Shown: positions 34,856-48,007 of the stretch, piece after piece
Layout of the letters: each line of letters opens with the position of its first letter
Numbering within the stretch: position 1 is the first letter of the stretch
DNA from: Gentiana macrophylla
Taxonomy: Eukaryota > Streptophyta > Magnoliopsida > Gentianales > Gentianaceae
Assembly: GCA_026214975.1 (NCBI GenBank)
Contig: JAOBSW010000622.1
Span: 62,001-126,000 of the forward strand
DNA: 64,000 bases
Direction: 5' to 3'
Made by a program: the position numbers and the translations under genes
Notes under the pieces: model-generated
What the model saw: only the letters and a program-made list of their open reading frames with translations
What the model was told of the DNA's origin: nothing
Databases searched by the model: none

Positions 34856-37800
34856 GTCTGGTACTTTGACAGTGGATGTTCCAGACATATGACAAAGAAT
34901 AAGCACTGTTTGACAAGCTACATAGCAAAGGATGGTCCAAGGGTGAATTTTGGCAACAAAAACACACCTGGTTATACAAGAGGCTATGGCACACTTGTGA
35001 GGAATGGACTAACCATCAAGAGTGTTGCTTATGTGGAAGGACTGGACTACAACTTGCTGAGCACTGGTCAATTCTATGACATGGGATACAAGGTCACTTT
35101 GACAAAAACAACTGTATTGTCATTAGTGAAAAAGGTGATTAAGTTGTATTGGCTGGTAGAAGACAACAAAACATGTATGTTGTGGATTGGTCTACTGCAG
35201 TTCCAGAAACCTGCCTGATTGTGCATACTAAATCAGAACTCAATTGGTTATGGCACAAGAAGTTGAATAATCTAAATTTTGATGATATCAATCAGCTAGT
35301 AAAGAAGAAAATGGTAATTGGCTTGCCTGAAATTACATTCAAGAAGGATGTTATTTGTGATGCCTGTCAGCAAGGTAAACAAATAAAATCAAGCTTCAAG
35401 TCAAAAACTAAACTATCAACTAAGAGAGTGCTGGAACTAATGCACATGGAATTATTTGGACCTGTCACTCCAACTAGTATAACTGGAAAGAAGTACACTT
35501 TAGTTGTTGTGGATGATTATTCAAGGTACACTTGGGTGGTTTTTATGAATAATAAAAGTGAAACACTCAAGATGATGCCTGATATCTTGAAGAGATTACA
35601 AAATAAGAAATGTTTGACAGTAGTGAAAATAAGATCAGACAAGGGTACTGAGTTTCTCAATAAAGTTATAAGGGAATACTGTGAACAGAATGGTGTACTG
35701 CATCAACTTGCTGCTGCTGGCACACCTCAGCAAAATGGGGTTGCTGAAAGAAGAAACAGGACCTTAAAAGAAGTAGAAAGGACAATGATTTGTGAAGCTT
35801 TACTACCTTAGAGGTATTGGGCTGAAGCAGTCAATACAACATGCTATACACAAAACAGAACCTCAGTGAACAAGAAGCTGCTGAAGACACCTTATGATAT
35901 TTGGAATGGAAGAAAACCAAATATATCTTATTTCCATCCATTTGGAAGTAAATGTTTTATCTTGAATCATAAGGAGCATTTAATGACATTCCAACCTAAA
36001 TCAGATGAAGGAATTTTCTTGGGATATTCTTCAGTCAGCAAGGCATTTAGGGTACTGAACAAGAGGTCACTGAAACATGAAGAAACCATCCATATTGTGT
36101 TTGATGAACCTAAGTTCACTGGAATGAATGATGAAGTTTGTGAACTAGCTGAGAATCTACAAGTCACTGATCCAGATTGTGTTGAAGTCTTGGAAAGGGT
36201 TAATGACTTAAAAGTTTCTAATACTGCCCCTACTGAACATCCTGCTGATGATACTACAGATGCAACAACTGAAGCAGTTCAAGGATCTACTTAGCCCCCT
36301 ATTGAAGATACATCAGACCCTACTGAAGATGAGGTCCCTGAGATTCAATGTAACCAAAATCCACAATGGTTAAGGGATCACCCTGCTGAACAAGTTATTG
36401 GCAACATTCAGCAAGGTGTAAGGACTAGAAGACAAATAGAAGCTATGTTCACTTGTTTTCTACCTCAAGTTGAACCTAAAGTTGTTGAAGAAGCAATTTC
36501 AGATCCAGATTGGATAATTGCTATGCAAGAAGAGCTAAATGAATTTGAAAGAAATCATCTTTGGACACTAGTTGAAAGGCCTAGTCATGCAAATATCATT
36601 GGTAAATAGGTATACAGAAACAAACTTGATGAATCTGGTACCATTGTGAGGAATAAGGCCCAACTAGTTGCAAAAGGCAATTCTCAAGCTGAAGGAATAG
36701 ATTTTGATGAAACTTATGCACCTGTTGCAAGATTGGAAGCTATCGATTATTCTAGCACATCTTTGCATATAAAAACTTCAAGGTATATCAAATGGATGTC
36801 AAAAGTGCTTTCTTGAATGGCATTCTAGAGGAGGAAGTGTATGTTCAGCAACCTCCTGGATTTGAAGTTAAAGATCAAGAAGATAAAGTTTATAGACTCA
36901 ACAAAGCACTTTATGGACTGAAACAAGCACCAAGAGCATGGTATGAGACTCTATCTCAATTCTTGGTGGACAATGGCTTTACAAAAGGCACCATTGATAA
37001 GACTCTTTTCAGAATCAGTGAAGGGGACAGCACCCTGCTGGTACATATTTATGTTGATGACATAATCTTTGGTTCTGAAAATGAATTGCGATGTGAAAAG
37101 TTTGCAAATCTAATGAAGAGCAAGTTCCAAATGACTATGATGGGAGAAAAATGAACTACTTCTTGGGACTGCAAGTCAAACAATTGAAAGATGGAATCTT
37201 CATTCATCAAAACAAGTACACTAGGGAGCTGCTGAAGAAGTTTGGTATGGAAAATAGCACCAAGATATCAACTCCTATGAGTACAAACATCAGATTGGAT
37301 GAAGATAAAGAAGGCAAAGATGTTGATCAGACCATATCTGAAGGATGATAGGCGATCTGCTTTGTACACTTCATCGCCAGTGAGACTGATATATCCTTTC
37401 TTTGTAGGTGTTTGTGCAAGATTTCAATCTAAACCTAAAGAAAGTCACTTAGGTGCAGTTAAGAGAGTTCTCAAGTATCTAAAAGAGACTTTGGGAGTAA
37501 GGATATGGTACTCCAAGGATGGAAGCTTCAAAGTTATATCCTACTCAGATTCTGATTATGATGGATGCAAGATTGATAGAAAAAGCACCTCAGGAACCTG
37601 TCAGTTAATGGGAAATAGACTGGTTTCCTGGTTCAGCAAGAAACAAAACTCTATATCAACCTCCACTGCTGAAGCAGAATACATTGCTACTGGAAGTTGC
37701 TGTGCACAAGTATTGTGGTTAAGACAACAGTTAAGGGATTATGGAATTGAAGAAAAGGAAATTCCAATCATGTGTGACAACACAAGTGCAATTGCAATCA

Positions 37801-37967
37801 ATGAAAATCCTGTTTTGCACTCAAGAACCAAGCACATTGATGTAAGACATCACTTTATAAGAGATCATGTTGAAAAGAAAGATGTGGTGGTTCTATACAT
37901 CCCTACTGAAGATCAACTTGCTGACATTTTCACTAAACCACTTGATAGTGAAAGATTTGCTAAATGA
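34856..37967 (+). pseudogene. pol: pol pseudogene of S (protease, integrase, RT, RNase H)
   Basis: Copia order. Protease: YFDSGCSRHMT at 34862-34895 with the catalytic DSG intact. Integrase (35149-35811): WHKKLNNLNF...CDACQQG replaces the second His of the HHCC finger by Asn, and HMELFGP carries Glu where the first catalytic Asp is expected. The second Asp (RSDKGTEF) and the Glu (QQNGVAERRNRTL) remain. [15 protein letters not shown] at about 36700, then 36792-37154 with the catalytic YVDDIIFG. RNase H: 37299-37967, with STAEAEYIA and ADIFTKPL. Stops at 35809 and 36292 (TAG where CAG would fit) and at 36607, plus frameshifts near 36750, 37150 and 37330, disable it. Confidence 0.9.
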
Positions 37968-38649
37968 AGGACTGAACTTGGAATTATAAAGTTGGTGATA
38001 ATCAAGCAGTGTCTTGGAATTCACCAAGGGGATTAGTCTTTGCTATGTTGGGTGAGCTTACTTAGTGATTAGTCATTGGTATCAACAATTCCATGTACTT
38101 ATGTTTGGACAATTGAGCAAATGAGGTTGCCAAGGGATTGATCTTTGTCATGTTGGGTGAGCTCACTTGTGGATCAGTCATTGGTATTAAACTTCATCTT
38201 GTATTATCAATTGAACAAAACAAGAAGAATTCAAGGATCGTGAGTCACTTTGTCGCAGTGCTTTGAAGCATATTTGTCGCCAGATGCTTGAACCAACCTC
38301 GCCGAGGACAACCTCTTTGAATGGAACGTTTCACAGTCAAACTTTATTAAAGTCAAAGAGCAATTGGCGGGATATTTATTTTATCCTTTATGACCACGGT
38401 TACACGATCTAACGGTTACAATACGTTTTGGAAAGTAATGGGCCACGTGTCAAGCTAACATTCACTTAGATTAATCATGGTCAATGTGGATGTACGTGCA
38501 CTGACAGTTACAACCACTCACTGTCTATTTATACAGGCCTATCACAACAGATTCATTCTACTTACAAAATCTCAGATTTATACTCTCTGGTTTTACACTG
38601 TGTGAACACAGATTTACAAAGCTTTCTTCCTCATCTTTTTCTTTTATCA
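37968..38649 (+). promoter_or_regulatory. pol/env-like spacer with duplicated block and promoter-like signals
   Basis: Two direct copies of a roughly 70-bp block (AGTCTTTGCTATGTTGGGTG or variant, followed by GAGC...AGTCATTGGTAT) lie at 38024-38095 and 38125-38197. Further right are AACGGTTAC (38411), a G-box CCACGTGTC (38443-38451), a TATA-like TATTTATA (38526-38533) and the env-like ATG at 38650 in a good plant context (TCAATGGCG). This order resembles a host-type promoter, but function is an inference. Confidence 0.45.
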
Positions 38650-40476
38650 ATGGCGGAAAAGATTGATGTTCAAATCGAATCAAGCCAAAGTGTGAGAGGT
38701 TTTGTTGTTGATGCTAATAAGACAGAATTAGCTATCAACATTGGTCGAAGAATAAGAAGATATGCAGGATTGGAGAATGTACTGAACATAAGATTGGAAA
38801 CAATCTCATACAGTTTTTGGAAGAATATTCAAGTAAAGGAAGGAACTGAAGCATTCAAAACAGTTGTGAATGCACAAGTAATAGAAGTTTCCTCAAGTCT
38901 GCTGAGGGAAGTTTTTGGTTTTGAAGAAACAGTAGATCGTCCAACAAATCCTGAGGCAATGGGATTGTCCAAGATGGAGTTTGTTGATAAAATCAAGACG
39001 AATAAAGACACCAAATCAATTCCTGGCATCAATTGAAGACATATTGGGAATGAGTACAAACTGCTGAGCAAACTCATTGCAAAGAATATACTAGGGCTGG
39101 TTGGGAGTATGGATACTCTATCAGGACCCAAGATAGAGCTGATGATGATTATCTGCAGGAGTATGAAATTTGATTGGGCTGGATACTTTATCCACTACAT
39201 GAGGAAAGTAGCCAAGGAGGAAAGAGAAGGAAAAAGGAAATCCAAGGCCTTGCCCTTAGGATTAATGGTTCAGACCCTGCTGAATCATTTGGAGATCCCT
39301 GATGTTGCACCTGAGAAGATTAATCAATCTAGATACAAGAAAGAGATTGATTATGCTATCCCTGGTCTGGATGATGATGAAGAAGGTGCTGCTGAGGCTG
39401 CTGATGATGATAGTGATGGAGATGATGGTGATGCTGGTGGTGAGCAGATTAAGAAATCTATTAAGTCTGCTGCACCAAAGAAGACCACTGAGAAAAGAAA
39501 GGCTGCAGATATAAAGAAGATAACGGAAATCTTAAAGTCTAAAAGAACAAAGAAGCAAACAGCACAGACTGTTGAGTCTGCTGAGGGTCCAGCTGAAGTT
39601 GAAATTATTGACCCTGCTGTAGCTGCTAGAAAAATTGTTGTTGAGATTTTGAAGGAACAACAGAAAGAAGCCAGTAGAAAGAGGAAGTCTACTGTGGTTG
39701 AAATTGATGATGAGCCACTTTCCAAGAGAAGGAAAGAGATTATCCACAAAAAGAAACATGGAAAGGGGAAAGAATTGAAAAACATAGAGGCTCTAAAGGC
39801 ACAAGAAAAAGAAGATGATGTAGTAGAAGAAGAGGCTATTGAGGCTGAGCCCTTGACTATTATCAAGCCCAATGAGGAAGCAGAGGTTGTTGTTGAGCAA
39901 CCTGCTGAAGAGTCACAGCAGACTACTGAGATTGAACCTCCTATTGATGTTGTTGAATCCTCATCTACTAAGGCTGCTGAGCCTACTGAGAGTGAACAGG
40001 TTGTTCTTTGAGCATCACATTTGAAGGATCCTGACTGATCACTTTGCCCCAGAGATCTATTTGAAGAATCATTAAAGAACCACATCAAATCACTGAGACT
40101 ACATCTGCTGTGGAGATGGAAACACATGTTCAAGACCCTGCAAATCCTGCAATAATTTAGGGGGAAGAGCAGTCTGCTGCTAACCCTCCTGATGAGCATA
40201 TAAGTCAGGGGAACCAAGTGTGGTACAGATGGAGGTAGTATGAAGTAATATCCAACCTGAGCAACCTACTAGCCTTGAGGCATCTGTAGAAGAAACATTG
40301 AATCTACTTGTTGAGACTTTTGGAGGTCAGCAAGGTACTGCAACAGCTCCCAAAGGATCATTCCTGCCCTATGAAAAACATGAGAAGAAAAGGAAAGAAG
40401 GGTATGTTGATCCAAAGCTCCTGCTGGTGGCTGATTACTTCCAGTGCAAGTTTGGATTCTATAAGAAGCAAAAACT

Positions 40477-42245
40477 TGATGACGTGGTCAATCAGGTTAT
40501 AATATACTTGACCACCATAAACCAATACTAGCAAGAGGACTAGGCCCATCGTAGTATAGCTATAGTGAATCAAGGTCGATCCCACAGGGAATCAATTGTG
40601 GATCATCCTATATACAAACAATTAATTAAACATGTCAAGGACATAAAGGCGGTCTACGACCAACATAAGACAAGAAAAGGTAAAGACACGACTTGACACA
40701 ACGTAATTAACCTCCCCAATTATAGTTTTTATCATTTGGACCTAGATAATTTATATAATAAACTGAACTTATTAACTGTCAATCCGTTTGTATCTATCTT
40801 AGATTGGCTACGGGAGTCATCCTCTTTAACTTGACTTAGCACCGGTAAGTCACTAAATCACTGTGATATTGTTACGTGACTTCGCATTTTGGTGCCTCCA
40901 TCTCATATAACTCACACGCTTACGACTCTAAGGATGCCGATATTAACCGTACACCTCGTCTAGGCAACATTCCTATGGTTAGGCGTACTTATACTTCCTA
41001 AACGATTACTCAAGCTCTCGTCCAACTAGCAATTACCAAGTTATAGTCTCATGCTAATCTACGACGTCACGTATAAGCGGTGCATGCAATTCCCAAATAT
41101 AAACCTACCTGAATAATTTGAACGTCCGAAGATCAATTCATAAGCCTACCTAAGAGTTTTATATCGGTATTTCCTTCTTACACGTTTTAATTAAACTAAG
41201 CGAGTAACGTAGCCATAGCCATACCTAACGAGATAATAAATTCTATTAAGTTAACCTAACCATAAAGACATGGCTATCTAACGGATGAGCAGGGGCTCGT
41301 TCGACCGGATCTGAGACACTCGGTCGACCGAATGGTCCTTTCCCAGATTACATCCTGAACGTATCTCTCGGCGTTTCATCACACACAACGGATTAAGCAA
41401 AGTAATTCGTAAAGCATTCATATAAACTAACTTAGATACACATTAATTAAACAATGCAGATTCACGAATAAATACTAAGTGTATGACGTAGGTTATGGGA
41501 TCCCCATTGACAAGGTGTCGCCACATCCCTAACGTCATAGCCTAGATCTACATCATCTAGCTATGATTAACTAATTCAAACGATAAAGCATAATTGGGAG
41601 GGATTAATTATTTAAAAGAAAAAGCAGAAAATAAAGGCTTACATATTGCGACCCTTAAATTGCTGGAAACACCCTCAATAAACTACATTGAATCAAGATA
41701 TGAATAGAGTTATTTTATTTTATGATATTCTAAGGTATTCAAGGTGTGTATTACAATTCTCGTAGCTGCTTGCTTATATAGGAGTTTCTGCCGACTTATG
41801 AAGGATCTAGAAGATAAATACGAAAAAATCCGAAAAGTGACCGAGCCGACATACTCGGGTCGGCCGAATGGATAGGCTCGGTCGACCGAGCCTTCTTTCT
41901 CTGCGTGTTAAAGCGTTTCTCTTGTCTATCTTGTTCCCACGCGCGCTTTTCGTGTTGATCGATTAATCTTTCATTTAATGCTCCGATTTTCTTCCTCTAT
42001 TATCTTGAGATCATTGATTGAATGACATTTATCCTCCCGATTTGTCGTGATCTACAAAATCAGCATTTATCGCACAATAAATCGGCTTTTAATAATGAAA
42101 ACGGCTAAATACCAAATATCATATTAATAATCACTTAACATTAAATAATAAATATAAACATGTGATTTAATATGAAATATATATTATTAATCTCGATTTA
42201 AGGATAATGTTGATGACATTTACGGGTATAATTTGACCGTCATCA
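40477..42245 (-). repeat. 3' LTR of element E
   Basis: 1769 bp. Minus-strand TATA box (TATATAAG) at 41773-41780. Upstream of it lie TCGGTCGACCGA-type palindromes (41843-41894), with further copies at 41299-41333. Confidence 0.9.
41843..41894 (-). repeat. TCGGTCGACCGA palindromes upstream of the E LTR TATA box
   Basis: Motifs CTCGGGTCGGCCGAATGG and GCTCGGTCGACCGAGCC. The other LTR has versions at 47616-47657. More copies lie at 41299-41333, 47056-47091 and in the leader at 46021-46057. Confidence 0.8.
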
Positions 42246-42276
42246 ACTACCCCCCACTTAGACTTTGATCGTCCCG
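42246..42276 (-). other. Polypurine tract of E
   Basis: Minus strand GGGACGATCAAAG, then TCTAAGTGGGGGGTAGT, directly before the LTR start. A second version lies at 43184-43216. Confidence 0.8.
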
Positions 42277-45200
42277 AACAAAGCATCAATAAGTCATTCC
42301 CCAAGACAACATTTTCTATGGTCAAATCATACTTACACAAGAAACTCAAGTCAACTCATACTAGTCATGCTCATAAGATATCCATTATTCACTACTGACT
42401 ATGAATCGAAGTGATGTGTGCATGTGCATTTAGTTTTATATATTCGTGGCAAGATCAGAGTTTATGCTAACTTTGCAATCTCAACCTACCAACCTCAGCA
42501 TTCATACTTCTTATGCCTCGCAATGGTTAGAGCACTAGAGCAATAAGCAAGAGCGTATCTATAGGGATTTTGGACTTGGAGACCGAGTACTACTCAAAGC
42601 CTCTTAAAGAGTTGAATATTTTTTTCATATCTTCATATTTTTCGAATACTATAAATCTCAAGGAAGAAAACTTTTTAGAGTATCCCCCTATCTTAGATCA
42701 TGTATAGCATTGAATATTACCACAAGCGCGGGGCTACTTTGGTAATGTTACTACAAGCCCAGTGTCTAACATTTTGCTAAAACACAGGTACGTCTCAAGC
42801 TTATTACTCTGCTTTAATGGCTAAAAGATAAGAATGCATCAGCCAATAAGTATCGACACTAAGTCTACATAACCAATCATCTATACAATGTACACATAAT
42901 TTCTTAAGTTATTATGATAAGCGCGGTAAAACTCGATTCACAGATTGAGTAATTGAATAATAAATAACTACTTGCAAAAACGGGCATGAATATCCTTAAA
43001 TTTACTTAACATAAGTATAAAATGATCACGTACTCATGAAACTTGGTTCCTTTCCTATCAATTCTTAGCTAGGAACTCACAATTCTAAGGGTACGAGATA
43101 AATAATATGGTATTTATTCAATTTTTTTCAATCATGTGCCGTTTCATTCAATTTTCAATTATAACATAACATGGCTAAGTCTCCTACCCCCACTTAAACA
43201 TGGCATTGTCCTCAATGACAAAAATAAATGAGAATTGAAGAAAAAGACTTACTCTGGAAACGGCTCTCAAGTAAAGGAATAATATCGGAGTAAATGTCAG
43301 CACGTTGTGGAGAAGCAAGTGAAAACCTGTATAAGCAGACAAACTCCACGAAACCGTTAATAACACCATGTCTATGGAAGTTATAAAATAATATGGCAGT
43401 AATGAGGTATAAATACCTGAAAACAGTTTAAGCCACTTTATTTTATACAACCAATGACAAGGGAAACCAAAAAGAAAAATACTAAATAGAAAGAAAAATA
43501 AACAAGCAACTAAAGATGGTGGTCTTCATCTAAAAACCGGGTGGATAAGACAAAGATCAAAAAGCATAACCCCATGTGGGAAAACACGAGGTGGACTGGC
43601 TCACCATGTATTCAGTCCAGTATAAAAGTGAAACTTGGTAAGGTATAACAGATTGAATGCGACCTATTGGCTAAAGATAAAATCAAATACTTAGCGCATA
43701 CGCTTCTCGATTGCATTGGATATCAACATCTTAGGGAGATGTAGCTACTCCTCAAAATTACTAATAACCCAATGTATCACGTAAAAGTCATAACCGTCAT
43801 CAACAAGGTCTGATCGGTGTGATAGTTCAGAACAAAACTTATCATCTAGAAATGCCGGAATAGACGGAAAAAATGTGAAATTTAAAACTTCCGGTAGAAA
43901 GATAAGTTGTACTTTGATCGAACCAAAAACCTTTAAAATCTAGCTAGGGTCAGAGCTACACTTACCCCAACTAGGATCATGAAAATCAAAAAGATAATCA
44001 TTAAAGCTGATCAATATTTCAAATTCCGCAACACAAAGGTATTTTGTAAACAAAATGGAGGTTGAGAGTATGATTGGTTTAGAAAAAGATACACATAAGG
44101 TTGGGAAGAAAAGATAAAGGGTGGGTAAGAAATTGTGTTTATGGGTGGGTTGAAAATGGTTAAGGCATTGAGAATTGTTTAAAGGAATGGGATTGGGTGG
44201 GAGAGTGAAACGGATGGAAAGAAAGAGAGGCGATGAAAGAATGGTTAGAAATGTGATGTTGGGGCAGATTGGTGAGAGGATCTAAAAGGTTGAAGGGTGA
44301 AAAGGTATAAATGAAAGGATAAGGGTAGTTGCAGAATGAATTGCGCACCACTTTGAATTTTCACTTGGATCACCATTCTAAAAGATTTTGGAAGTTGACC
44401 AAAATTGTTCTTGTTCGCACCAATCATTCTCTGTTACATTTTCAATAATTCTCAAGCTCTCTTAATGCTTCCATCTTAAGGTGGATTGCTAAATTTCTTT
44501 TTCTTTAGCAATTTCTCGACTCTCCTACGGAACTCTATTTCACGTGGCCTATATTGAGTAAAAAAGTTTTGCACATCCTTAGCCCAATGGCCATCGGAAC
44601 ACGGCAAAATAAAAAACCTCAACATATTTCACGTTACTCTTATTTGACTCAAAGAAAACAAAACCTATAATCCTAAAAAGAAATCCTAAGGGTTTTAAAG
44701 AAGTAGTTCTGAGTTTAAAGTCCTCAGCTCGACTTTCCAAAGATTATCCTTGTCAGTTATCATTCTTGGATCGCCAGACTTTGACCCTTCACGCACTATA
44801 AGAGGTGGGCTTGTTGCTTTTGCGGATTAATACCCTTCCCTTGGTTGTGAGACCTAGGAAACAACATTTATCCATACCATTTATCCAAAGCTCTTACCTC
44901 GGCTCTCGTTTTAGGAATTAGTGAATTCTAAGAAACTCGGCTAAAATTATGGTTTTGGCCTTGACAATAAGAAACAATGAATCTAAGTACTCCGAATAAG
45001 GTCGGTTATGTAGGCAAGCCTACGCCGTCTTATTCGTTGGAACATATGTGACAGTTCAGGCCAATCCGTCAAGATTAAGCCTGTTTAGCTTTGAAGGCTT
45101 ATCGGCTATGCTAAGTCTTGTTGAGCTGGTTTGTAACGTACATCACACGTGGAGGGAGTCGATTGAGCGAAGCTCGGTTGAACTCGCCTTGACCATGGTT

Positions 45201-46210
45201 AGACCATTTCGAACCCATGTACTAAGAGTCTCCGATTTCTAAATTGTCACCCAAAGCATAATCTCGTTTATGTTTAAGGTGGGTTCACCGAGAAACCATC
45301 ACCATAAAACTCAACGAAAGCAGAAGATTGTGTTCTCTCAAAACTCAACGTCTTCTTTAGATTTTGAATGCTTAAACTACACAATTTGTTGTTCCCATGG
45401 CCAGTAGAAGCAATCTCATGCATAGGACAATGAGATTTTAACAGAACTATGAGGAACTCTTTATTCACTGCTTCCTTTCAACGACTACATGTTTCCTTAC
45501 ACCCTCTAGATGAGACAGATATGGGGCAAAACCTTCCACACTAATAGAATTAATCTTACAAACCACTCCGGGCCAAGATTCATACTAAGGTTCATTTATA
45601 GGCTAACTTATGCTCAAAAAACCAAAAGGTAGTAAAACATAAGCAAAAAGGAAGTACCTTGCCTTCAACATTGTACCACAAAGAATTTAAGCCTTTAAAA
45701 AAATTTTGGAGCCATCTTTGTGCTTTAATGGTATTGCTTCCATCGCTTTTCCCATCGTAGAGTAGTAATTCCGCATGTTTTGGTTATTTTTTCGGCGCCG
45801 CTAAAAATTATTGACTTGGATTATTGCTTCCTGGTTTCTGCAGATGGAAGAAAAACAAAGCAGACCGTAGATCGATTTTAACATGGTTTCCCATCTTCGC
45901 TACTGACCTACGGATTAAAACATACAGGATAAACAGACACGCGAAATTCCGGACTCGAAAAACACAAATCGAAACCGTGTAAGCGAGCAGGACAAGAACA
46001 AAACAAAAATATTAGAAGTTCTCGGTCGACCGAATGAGGTCTCTCGGTCGACCGAATAATTTTTTTTTATATTTTATTTTATTTTATTTTAAGCTGGAAT
46101 TTTCAGACAGAGCAGACAACCATAGGTACTCAAAAACGTAAAAACAGACTCTAAAACAGAAAACTTGACATGAATAAGAAAATTATTTATATATAAAATT
46201 GACCGTTGGT
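42277..46210 (-). other. Interior of E, no recognisable coding region
   Basis: About 3.9 kb. The second polypurine-like motif is at 43184-43216 and a captured LARD segment at 44947-45317. Palindromic TCGGTCGACCGA copies lie at 46021-46057. Short ORFs such as 43184-43450 (minus, hydrophobic) carry no known motif and are probably chance. Confidence 0.7.
44947..45317 (-). repeat. LARD A-family fragment captured inside E
   Basis: From GGTTTTGGCCTTGACAATAA to AAACTCAACGA, this matches 22220-22585 of LARD A for about 370 bp in the same orientation, with scattered substitutions and small indels. Flanking sequence on both sides is unrelated. There are no LTR ends or TSD, so it is not a separate insertion of a whole LARD. 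Confidence 0.85.
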
Positions 46211-46228
46211 TCCCCGGCAACGGCGCCA
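46211..46228 (-). other. Primer-binding site of E (tRNA-Asp type)
   Basis: Minus strand TGGCGCCGTTGCCGGGGA, identical to that of C. Confidence 0.9.
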
Positions 46229-46234
46229 AAAACT

Positions 46235-48007
46235 TGATGACGTGGTCAATCATGTTATAATATACTTGACCACCATAAACCAATACTAGCAAGAGGACTA
46301 GGCCCATCTTAGTATAGCTATAGTGAATCAAGGTCGATCCCACAAGGAACCAATTGTGGATCATCCTATATACAAACAATTAATTAAACATGTCAAGGAC
46401 ATAAAGGCGGTCTACGACCAACATAAGACAAGAAAAGGTAAAGACACGACTCGACACAACGTAATTAACCTCCCCAATTATAGTCTTTATCATTTGGACC
46501 TAGATAATTTATATAATAAACTGAACTTATTAACTGTCAATCCGTTTGTATCTATCTTAGATTGGCTACGGGAGTCATCCTCTTTAACTTGACTTAGCAC
46601 CGGTAAGTCACTAAATCATCGTGATATTGTTACGTGACTTCGCCTTTTGGTGCCTCCATCTCATATAACTCACACGCTTACGACTCTAAGGATGCCGATA
46701 TTAACCGTACACCTCGTCTAGGCAACATTCCTATGGTTAGGCGTACTTATTCTTCCTAAGCGATTACTCAAGCTCTCGTCCAACTAGCAATTACCAAGTT
46801 ATAGTCTCATGATAATCTACGACGTACGTATAAGCAGGTGCATGCAATTCCCAAATATAAACCTACCTAGATAACGCTGAACGTCCGAAGATCAATTCAT
46901 AAGCCTACCTAAGAGTTATATATCGGTATTTCCTTCTTACACGTTTTAATTAAACTAAGCGAGTAACGTAGCCATAGCCATACCTACTGAGATAATAAAT
47001 TCTATTAAGTTAACCTAACCATAAAGACATGGCTATCTAACGGATGAACAGGGGGCTCGGTCGACCGGATACAGACACTCGGTCGACCGAATGGTCCTTT
47101 CCCCCAGATTACATCCCTGAACGTATCTCTCAGCGTTTCATCACACACAACGGATTAAACAGTAATTCGTAAAGCATTCATATAAACTAACTTAGATACA
47201 CATTAATTAAACAATGCAGATTCAAGAATAAATACTAAGTGTATGACGTAGGTTATGGGATCCCCATTGACAAGGTGTCGCCACATCCCTAACGTCATAG
47301 CCTAGATCTACATCATCTAGCTATGATTAACTAATTCAAACGATAAAGCATAATTGGGAGGGATTAATTACTTAAAAGAAAGAAACAGAAAATAAAGGCT
47401 TACATATTGCGGCCCTTAAATTCTCGGAAACACCCTCAATAAACTACATTGAATCAAGATATGAATAGAGTGATTTTATTGAATGATATTCTAAGGTATT
47501 CAAGGTGTGTATTACAATTCTCGTAGCTGCTTGCTTATATAGGAGTTTCTGCCGACTTATGAAGGATCTAGAAGATAAATACGAAAAAATCCGAAAAGTG
47601 ACCGAGCCGACATACTCGGTCGATCGAATGGATAGGCTCGGTCGGCCGACCGAGCCTTCTTCTCGCTGCGTGTTAAAACGCTTTTGTCTATCTTGTTCCC
47701 ACCGCACTTTTCGTGTTGATCCGATTAATCTTTCATTTAATGCTCCGATTTTCTTCCTCTATTATCTTGAGATCATTGATTGAATGACATTTATCCTCCC
47801 GATTTGTCGTGATCTACAAAATCAGCATTTATCGCACAATAAATCGGCTTTTAATAATGAAAACGGCTAAATACCAAATATCATATTAATAATCACTTAA
47901 CATTAAATAATAAATATAAACATGTGATTTAATATGAAATATATATTATTAATCTCGATTTAAGGATAATGTTGATGACATTTACGGGTATAATTTGACC
48001 GTCATCA
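46235..48007 (-). repeat. 5' LTR of element E
   Basis: 1773 bp, colinear with 40477-42245. Minus-strand TATA box at 47534-47541, palindromes at 47616-47657. Confidence 0.9.

Noticed and set aside
39351..40217. Long minus-strand ORF of 288 codons
   Set aside because: It lies antisense to the acidic, Lys-rich part of the env-like ORF; Ser/Phe-rich composition is the expected mirror of GAN/AAR codons.
43184..43450. Hydrophobic 88-codon minus-strand ORF in E as a membrane protein
   Set aside because: It starts at the internal polypurine-like motif in AT-rich sequence with no domain or homologous frame in C.
44160..44427. Overlapping minus-strand ORFs in E
   Set aside because: Two short overlapping frames with no motif in purine-rich sequence; no support for coding.
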